Part shown: piece by piece, positions 32,890 to 36,705 of the stretch
Layout of the letters: each line of letters opens with the position of its first letter
Position numbering within the stretch: position 1 is the first letter of the stretch
The notes under the pieces: generated by a model
Seen by the model: only the letters and a program-made list of their open reading frames with translations
What the model was told of the DNA's origin: nothing
Databases searched by the model: none
Made by a program: the position numbers and the translations under genes
Source: an uncultured Eubacteriales bacterium
GTDB taxonomy: Bacteria > Bacillota > Clostridia > Oscillospirales > Acutalibacteraceae
Length of the DNA: 36,705 nucleotides
Direction: 5' to 3'
Assembly (NCBI GenBank): GCA_934457095.1
Contig: CAKSHJ010000013.1
Coordinates: 1-36,705, forward strand

Positions 32890-34304
32890 CAACCAACAAT
32901 AATTCTTCCCTGAGGCAAAATGGAGCTGGAATGCCTGCCCCTGCGAATGACAATGGCAAGCGCCAGAGAAACCGGGCCTACTCGCCCGGCAAACATGGTC
33001 AGCACCAACACCAGCTTTGAGCCAATGTTTAACGTAGAGGTCGTTCCTATGGTGATGCCCGTGGTGCTGAAGGCCGACACCGACTCGAACATGGCCGTTA
33101 AAAAGCCTACGTGCGCGTTGGTCACCTCTATGATTATGGCGGGAATTGCCACAAGCACCATGCCGCATAATACGATGGCAAGCGCTCGGTATACCGTTGC
33201 TTTGTCTATCATTCTGCGCAGGAATACGGTGTCCTCGCTGCCCCGCATGACGCTGAATACCGTTGCTATGAGTACTACCAAAGTTGTGGTTTTTATGCCG
33301 CCGCCCGTTGAGGCCGGTGAGGCGCCTATGAACATGAGCAGCATGGTGAATACCTTGGTCATGCTGTGTTGTTCCGCCATGTTTACCGTGGTGAAGCCCG
33401 CCGTGCGTACCGACGCTGACTGGAAAAATGCTGCGTTGAGCTTTTCTGCCCAGTTTAAGTTTTTCATGCTGTGGTTCCATTCGCACAGCAAAAATACGCT
33501 CATGCCAATGGCCAGCAGGACTCCTGTGGTGACTAATACGACTTGGGTGTGAAAATTTAATCCCGCTTTTTTCCTTTTTTCCCTTAATTTTCCTCTTCGG
33601 TACAGGCGCTGCAATTGCGGATACAGCTTTTTGAAATAAATGTCGCTGATGACAATAAATCCCAATCCGCCCGCGATAATCAACAACGCCAGCGTCAGCA
33701 AAACCAAGGGATCCCCGGCGTACGCCGAAAGACTGCTCCCGGGTGCCTGAAAGCCTAATATGTCAAACCCTGCGTTGCAGTAGCCCGCTACCGCCAGAAA
33801 AACCGAAACCCATATTCCATACCCGCCAAATTGCGGCACGAAACGTATCATCAGCAGCAATGCGCCAATCAATTCTGCGGTCAGCGTGAACAGTAATATC
33901 GTTTTCAGCAGCTGCGGTATCGCCAGTCCGCTGCCGCTGCCGCTGGTGTTCTCGGAGGCAAGCAGCATGTCTTTCAGCCCCAGTTTGCGCCGGAATAATA
34001 CCGTAAATCCGGTGGTGAAGGTGACAACTCCTAAACCGCCTACCTGGATTAAAAATAGAATCACCGCTTGCCCGAAGCCGTTGAAATGCGTCCAGGTGTC
34101 TACTACCGTTAGTCCTGTGACGCAGGTCGCTGAGGTCGAGGTGAATAATGCGTCCCAAAAATGCGTCATTTCTCCGTTTCTGGCGCAAATTGGCAGCGTT
34201 AATACCCCGGCGCCGATCAATATGACCAGCGCAAAACTGATGACAATCAGTCGGACCGGCGCGATGTTCTTGATGCGTTTGCTCAGCGGCAGTGTTTCTT
34301 TCAT
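32889..34304 (-). CDS. TrkH/KtrB-family potassium transporter membrane subunit
   Basis: 471 residues, integral membrane pore subunit of a TrkAH/KtrAB-type K+ uptake system. Four selectivity-filter repeats are visible: TSATCVTGLTVVDT (~residue 55), GYCNAGFDILG (~170), SVRTAGFTTVNM (~297) and SAFSTTGITIGTT (~415). Size and N-terminus resemble KtrB. The regulatory RCK partner (TrkA/KtrA) is not in the window. GGGAGG precedes the start. It lies 31 bases after queT with no terminator between, so it should be transcribed from the queT promoter and be subject to the preQ1 riboswitch if that acts on transcription. Confidence 0.93.
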   Translation of the reverse strand: MKETLPLSKRIKNIAPVRLIVISFALVILIGAGVLTLPICARNGEMTHFWDALFTSTSATCVTGLTVVDTWTHFNGFGQAVILFLIQVGGLGVVTFTTGFTVLFRRKLGLKDMLLASENTSGSGSGLAIPQLLKTILLFTLTAELIGALLLMIRFVPQFGGYGIWVSVFLAVAGYCNAGFDILGFQAPGSSLSAYAGDPLVLLTLALLIIAGGLGFIVISDIYFKKLYPQLQRLYRRGKLREKRKKAGLNFHTQVVLVTTGVLLAIGMSVFLLCEWNHSMKNLNWAEKLNAAFFQSASVRTAGFTTVNMAEQHSMTKVFTMLLMFIGASPASTGGGIKTTTLVVLIATVFSVMRGSEDTVFLRRMIDKATVYRALAIVLCGMVLVAIPAIIIEVTNAHVGFLTAMFESVSAFSTTGITIGTTSTLNIGSKLVLVLTMFAGRVGPVSLALAIVIRRGRHSSSILPQGRIIVG

Positions 34305-34335
34305 GTTCGCGTTTCTACCTCCCTGTGCTTTTTTT

Positions 34336-34872
34336 CTAAAAGATTTTTTTGGCTAAGTTTGTTTTTTGTAGAAAAACTGCGAACGGCAGCCCCAATGCGT
34401 AGCATATGATCAGCTCGCCTGCGCCGACTGTTAGCGCGTTGTAGCCGAATGCCGCCCAGTGGAAATGCGCAAAGCCAAAGCCTGCGTCGCTGAAGCAGGC
34501 TAATTCTACTCCGATGATTAAGGCGTTTGATACCACCGGCCACAGCGGCACCAGAATTGCGACGCCTTTTACTGCAATTTTGCGGCAAAGGTAGGAAAGA
34601 ATTGCTGCTGATAAGGTTGCAAGTGTGCCGAAAATCCAGTCTGCTGCGCCGAAGGGGCTGGCTAAATTTGCCAGAAAACACCCGATGGTAAGGCCCGGTA
34701 TTGCCGCCGGGGTGAACATTGGCAGGACCGTTAGAAATTCTGAAATGCGGAATTGCACCGGCCCGTATGCCAGGTTCAGCGATGACGCAAGCAGCGTTAG
34801 AGCTGCGTAAATTGCTGCTATTACGCCCGCTTGTACGAGGTATCGTACTCCTTTGCTTGTTGTTGTGTTCAA
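34336..34872 (-). CDS. queT: QueT-type queuosine precursor transporter
   Basis: 178 residues with about five or six membrane helices; the QueT family resembles ECF-type substrate-binding (S) components for queuosine precursors. Family features are GVIAAIYAALTLLASSLNLAYGPVQFRISEFLTVLPMFTPAAIPGLTIGCFLAN and the middle SPFGAADWIFGTLATLSAA. The start is a TTG with GGAGG 9 bases upstream; no ATG or GTG is better placed. The gene is directly preceded by a preQ1-I riboswitch-like element whose tail contains the ribosome binding site, which supports the assignment. trkH follows in the same operon. No ECF energy-coupling genes are in the window. Confidence 0.93.
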   Translation of the reverse strand: MNTTTSKGVRYLVQAGVIAAIYAALTLLASSLNLAYGPVQFRISEFLTVLPMFTPAAIPGLTIGCFLANLASPFGAADWIFGTLATLSAAILSYLCRKIAVKGVAILVPLWPVVSNALIIGVELACFSDAGFGFAHFHWAAFGYNALTVGAGELIICYALGLPFAVFLQKTNLAKKIF

Positions 34873-34880
34873 GATTTTGT

Positions 34881-34937
34881 TCCTCCGTAGTGTTTTTTTA
34901 GGTCAGGAGTTTGCGACTGACCGTACCGTTTGGTACG
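34881..34937 (-). promoter_or_regulatory. preQ1-I type riboswitch controlling queT
   Basis: On the minus strand: GGTCAG (34901-34906 on the plus strand pairs as CTGACC), a 10-base loop TCGCAAACTC, then an A-rich tail TAAAAAAACACTAC leading into GGAGG. The loop contains CTC that can pair with GAG of the ribosome binding site, as in the H-type pseudoknot. TCGCA in the loop matches the well-known Thermoanaerobacter tengcongensis preQ1 aptamer. A separate perfect hairpin, CGTACC-AAAC-GGTACG, stands just upstream at the predicted transcript 5' end. Binding of preQ1 should hide the ribosome binding site and lower transporter synthesis. Confidence 0.75.
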
Positions 34938-34942
34938 CATTT

Positions 34943-34971
34943 ATCATACTCTTTCTTTGCCGTAAAAGCAA
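34943..34971 (-). promoter_or_regulatory. sigma-A promoter of queT-trkH
   Basis: Minus strand TTGCTT, 17-base spacer, TATGAT. Confidence 0.75.
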
Positions 34972-34978
34972 CTGCTTA

Positions 34979-35007
34979 TTGAAAAATTTGCCGATTTGTA
35001 TTATCAT
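34979..35007 (+). promoter_or_regulatory. sigma-A type promoter of the SulP gene
   Basis: TTGAAA, 17-base spacer, TATCAT; only 7 bases separate its -35 from the -35 of the divergent queT promoter. Confidence 0.65.
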
Positions 35008-35048
35008 ATTTTTGTAAAGTTCTAAATGCAGAGAGGAGTCGTTTTTTT

Positions 35049-36545
35049 ATGCGGTTTGGTGAGCGTTTGCTTCGGGAACGCCGCGAGTGGTTTGGGAATC
35101 CCGTGGGCGATTTGTGGGGCTCTTTGGTGACTACTTTTGCGCTGATTCCGGAGGTAATCGGTTTTATGATCGTGGTGGGGCTGCCGCCTTATATGGGGCT
35201 GTTTACCTGTATTTTTTTGACCGTGATCACTTCCTTTTTGGGCGGCTGCCCCGGGTTGGTCTCTGCCGGGGCGGGCTCTACCGCTTTGGTGCTTAGCGGG
35301 CTGATTGCGCAGTATTTTAATAACGGACACCCCGAATATATTTTTGCGGCCGTTTTTTTGGCCGGCGTGATTATGGTGCTTTTGGGCATTTGCCGCTTTG
35401 GCAGCCTCGTTAAGTACATACCGACCTCGGTGATGAATGGCTTTGTCAACGGCTTTGCTACGGTGATTTTTATTTCCCAGGTAAAGTTGTGCCTTGGCAA
35501 AAGTTGGGAGACTTATATTTTGATTGCGGTGGGCGTTGCCATTATTTATGCTTTTCCTTTGCTGAAAAAACGCGTGTTTTTCCTGAGAAAAGTGCCGTCC
35601 TCCTTGGTTGCTATTATTCTAATTACGGCTTATACCCTCATTTTTGGCAGCGGCGTTGAGAAGGTTGGCGATATGGGCTCTGTGGCGTTTAGCTTTGAGC
35701 ATTTTGGGCAGCTGTTTACCAATATTTCTTCCGTGTTTACTCTTGATTGCCTTACCGCGATTTTGCCGACTGCGTTTTCCATTGCTCTGGTTGCTGTTGC
35801 AGAGTCTCTTTTGACCGCAAGGCTGCTGGAGGAAAGCGGTGAGGTGGTTAGTCGCAATAACCGCGAATGTATTGGGCTTGGTATTGGTAATATTGCGTGC
35901 AGTATTTTGGGCGCTGCGCCCGGCTGCGGTATGATCGCTATGGCCATTACCAACCAGAAATCCGGCGGTAAGGGGCGGCTTTCTACTTTTTTGATCGGCG
36001 TGTTTATGGCCGTTTTGCTGTTTAGTCTCGGTTGGTTTATGGAGCTGATTCCGTTGGCCGCTTTGATTGCCGTTATGTTTACCGTTTGCTTTGGCACCGC
36101 GAAATGGCCCACTCTCTATCAATTGCACCGCTTTCCCATTCAGGATACCGTTGTGATGTTCGTGACCGCTATTGTGATTGTCGCTACCGAGAATCTTGCC
36201 TATGGCGTTGTGTTCGGTATGCTGCTGTATGGCTTGGTGTTCCTTGCTAAACGCTTTTTGAACAGGCTTTGGCTGGTCATTGCCGCTTTTCTGCTGGCTG
36301 CCGCTTCTGCCGCTGTTTGCTGGATCGGCTGGGGTACTGTTGTTGCTTTTGGCGTCGCTCCGGTCGGTATGTGTTTGGCCGCTATTGCCAGAAATGACTA
36401 CGATACCAAGGATTTGCAAGGTTCCTCTACCATAGCTCTTGTTCTCTGCGGGCTGGTTACCGCCTGCTCGCTGGCGTTTGTTATCGTCGGAAGCTGTGTG
36501 CCTCATACCTTCCCGTGGTTTTCTCTGAGTTATTTGGGACACTGA
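35049..36545 (+). CDS. SulP-family inorganic anion transporter
   Basis: 498 residues with 10 or more predicted membrane helices. The N-terminal SulP/SLC26 transport domain is clear: GDLWGSLVTTFALIPEVIGFMIVVGLPPYMGLFTCIFLTVITSFLGGCPGLVSAGAGSTALVLSGLI, with the family's repeat in the second half (ECIGLGIGNIACSILGAAPGCGMIAMAITN). Members carry sulfate, bicarbonate or other anions; specificity cannot be told. No STAS domain follows the membrane region: the C-terminus is itself hydrophobic (LVLCGLVTACSLAFVIVGSCVP). GAGAGGAG precedes the start. It is divergent from queT and has its own promoter and terminator. Confidence 0.9.
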   Translation: MRFGERLLRERREWFGNPVGDLWGSLVTTFALIPEVIGFMIVVGLPPYMGLFTCIFLTVITSFLGGCPGLVSAGAGSTALVLSGLIAQYFNNGHPEYIFAAVFLAGVIMVLLGICRFGSLVKYIPTSVMNGFVNGFATVIFISQVKLCLGKSWETYILIAVGVAIIYAFPLLKKRVFFLRKVPSSLVAIILITAYTLIFGSGVEKVGDMGSVAFSFEHFGQLFTNISSVFTLDCLTAILPTAFSIALVAVAESLLTARLLEESGEVVSRNNRECIGLGIGNIACSILGAAPGCGMIAMAITNQKSGGKGRLSTFLIGVFMAVLLFSLGWFMELIPLAALIAVMFTVCFGTAKWPTLYQLHRFPIQDTVVMFVTAIVIVATENLAYGVVFGMLLYGLVFLAKRFLNRLWLVIAAFLLAAASAAVCWIGWGTVVAFGVAPVGMCLAAIARNDYDTKDLQGSSTIALVLCGLVTACSLAFVIVGSCVPHTFPWFSLSYLGH

Positions 36546-36556
36546 TTCAAGTTTAT

Positions 36557-36598
36557 GATAAATGCGGTGCGGGTTATCTGTGCCGCTTATTTTTTTGC
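36557..36598 (+). terminator. imperfect intrinsic terminator of the SulP gene
   Basis: ATAA and GCGG pair with CCGC and TTAT across an imperfect stem, followed by TTTTTTT. Confidence 0.6.
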
Positions 36599-36599
36599 G

Positions 36600-36638
36600 T
36601 AAAAAAGAACAGCGCAGGAGAGATTTGTCTGCGCTGCC
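36600..36638 (-). terminator. intrinsic terminator for a minus-strand gene entering from the right edge
   Basis: CAGCGCAG and CTGCGCTG form a perfect 8-bp stem; on the minus strand it is followed by TTCTTTTTT. Confidence 0.75.
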
Positions 36639-36660
36639 CTTATATATAGTGGTCCGAATG

Positions 36661-36705
36661 TTAACTCATATGCTTTTTCAGGAGTGTAGCGAATGCTATG
36701 GCGGC
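36661..36705 (-). CDS. C-terminal end of a gene running off the window (tentative)
   Basis: An open minus-strand frame of 14 codons plus stop gives ...AAIAFATLLKKHMS. Its stop lies 23 bases before the minus-strand terminator, which is what a gene end would look like. It is too short to identify, and could be chance. Confidence 0.35.
   Translation of the reverse strand, partial: AAIAFATLLKKHMS

Noticed and set aside
1..36705. CRISPR array, insertion sequences, tRNA and rRNA genes
   Set aside because: No regularly spaced 25-35 bp repeats with unique spacers beyond the three operator units, no transposase, and no cloverleaf or rRNA sequence was noticed by eye.

Overview
The window reads as a chromosomal segment of an anaerobic, endospore-forming Firmicute of the class Clostridia, probably close to the Oscillospiraceae/Ruminococcaceae. 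This is an inference from gene content: spoIIP, gpr and three spoVA genes mark a spore former; single-chain pyruvate:ferredoxin oxidoreductase and a 2[4Fe-4S] ferredoxin mark an anaerobe; base composition is moderate. No tRNA, rRNA, transposase or CRISPR array was seen.

Layout. 1-6.0 kb: the 3' part, probably nearly all, of a ~2000-residue secreted beta-helix surface protein. 6.1-11.2 kb (minus strand): a housekeeping cluster resembling the B. subtilis yaaO-holB-yaaT-yabB-yabC region (Orn/Lys/Arg decarboxylase, DNA polymerase III delta', RicT/YaaT, ferredoxin, TrmN6-like methyltransferase, RsmI). 11.3-13.8 kb: a secreted DUF885 peptidase-like lipoprotein between two small XRE regulators, with a regularly spaced operator array. 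13.8-16.8 kb (minus): a Ser-rich membrane protein, SpoIIP and GPR. 16.9-19.2 kb: ribosomal protein S20, a 50-residue membrane peptide missed by length cut-offs, SpoVAE, a DUF2500-like protein, and a ~750 bp stretch without a convincing gene that carries a consensus promoter and a terminator. 19.2-24.1 kb: phosphohexomutase, acetyltransferase, a ComEC-like metallo-beta-lactamase lipoprotein, SpoVAC and SpoVAD. 24.1-32.8 kb: a small membrane protein, S15 with a structured leader, two tandem FUSC-type membrane proteins, NifJ/PFOR, and a CNNM/CorC-type CBS protein. 32.9-36.5 kb: TrkH and QueT in one operon behind a preQ1 riboswitch, divergent from a SulP anion transporter.

The strongest less obvious signals lie together near 32.4-32.9 kb. 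The plus strand is C- and A-rich to the left of this point and G- and T-rich to the right, whatever the gene orientation, and the switch falls inside one reading frame. In the next intergenic gap is a perfect 16-bp parS (ParB site) inside a 30-bp palindrome. A C-rich to G-rich switch read left to right is the sign expected at a replication origin, so the window may be at or near an origin or centromere region, although dnaA and a DnaA-box cluster were not found. The second unexplained element is the 18.70-19.23 kb transcription unit.
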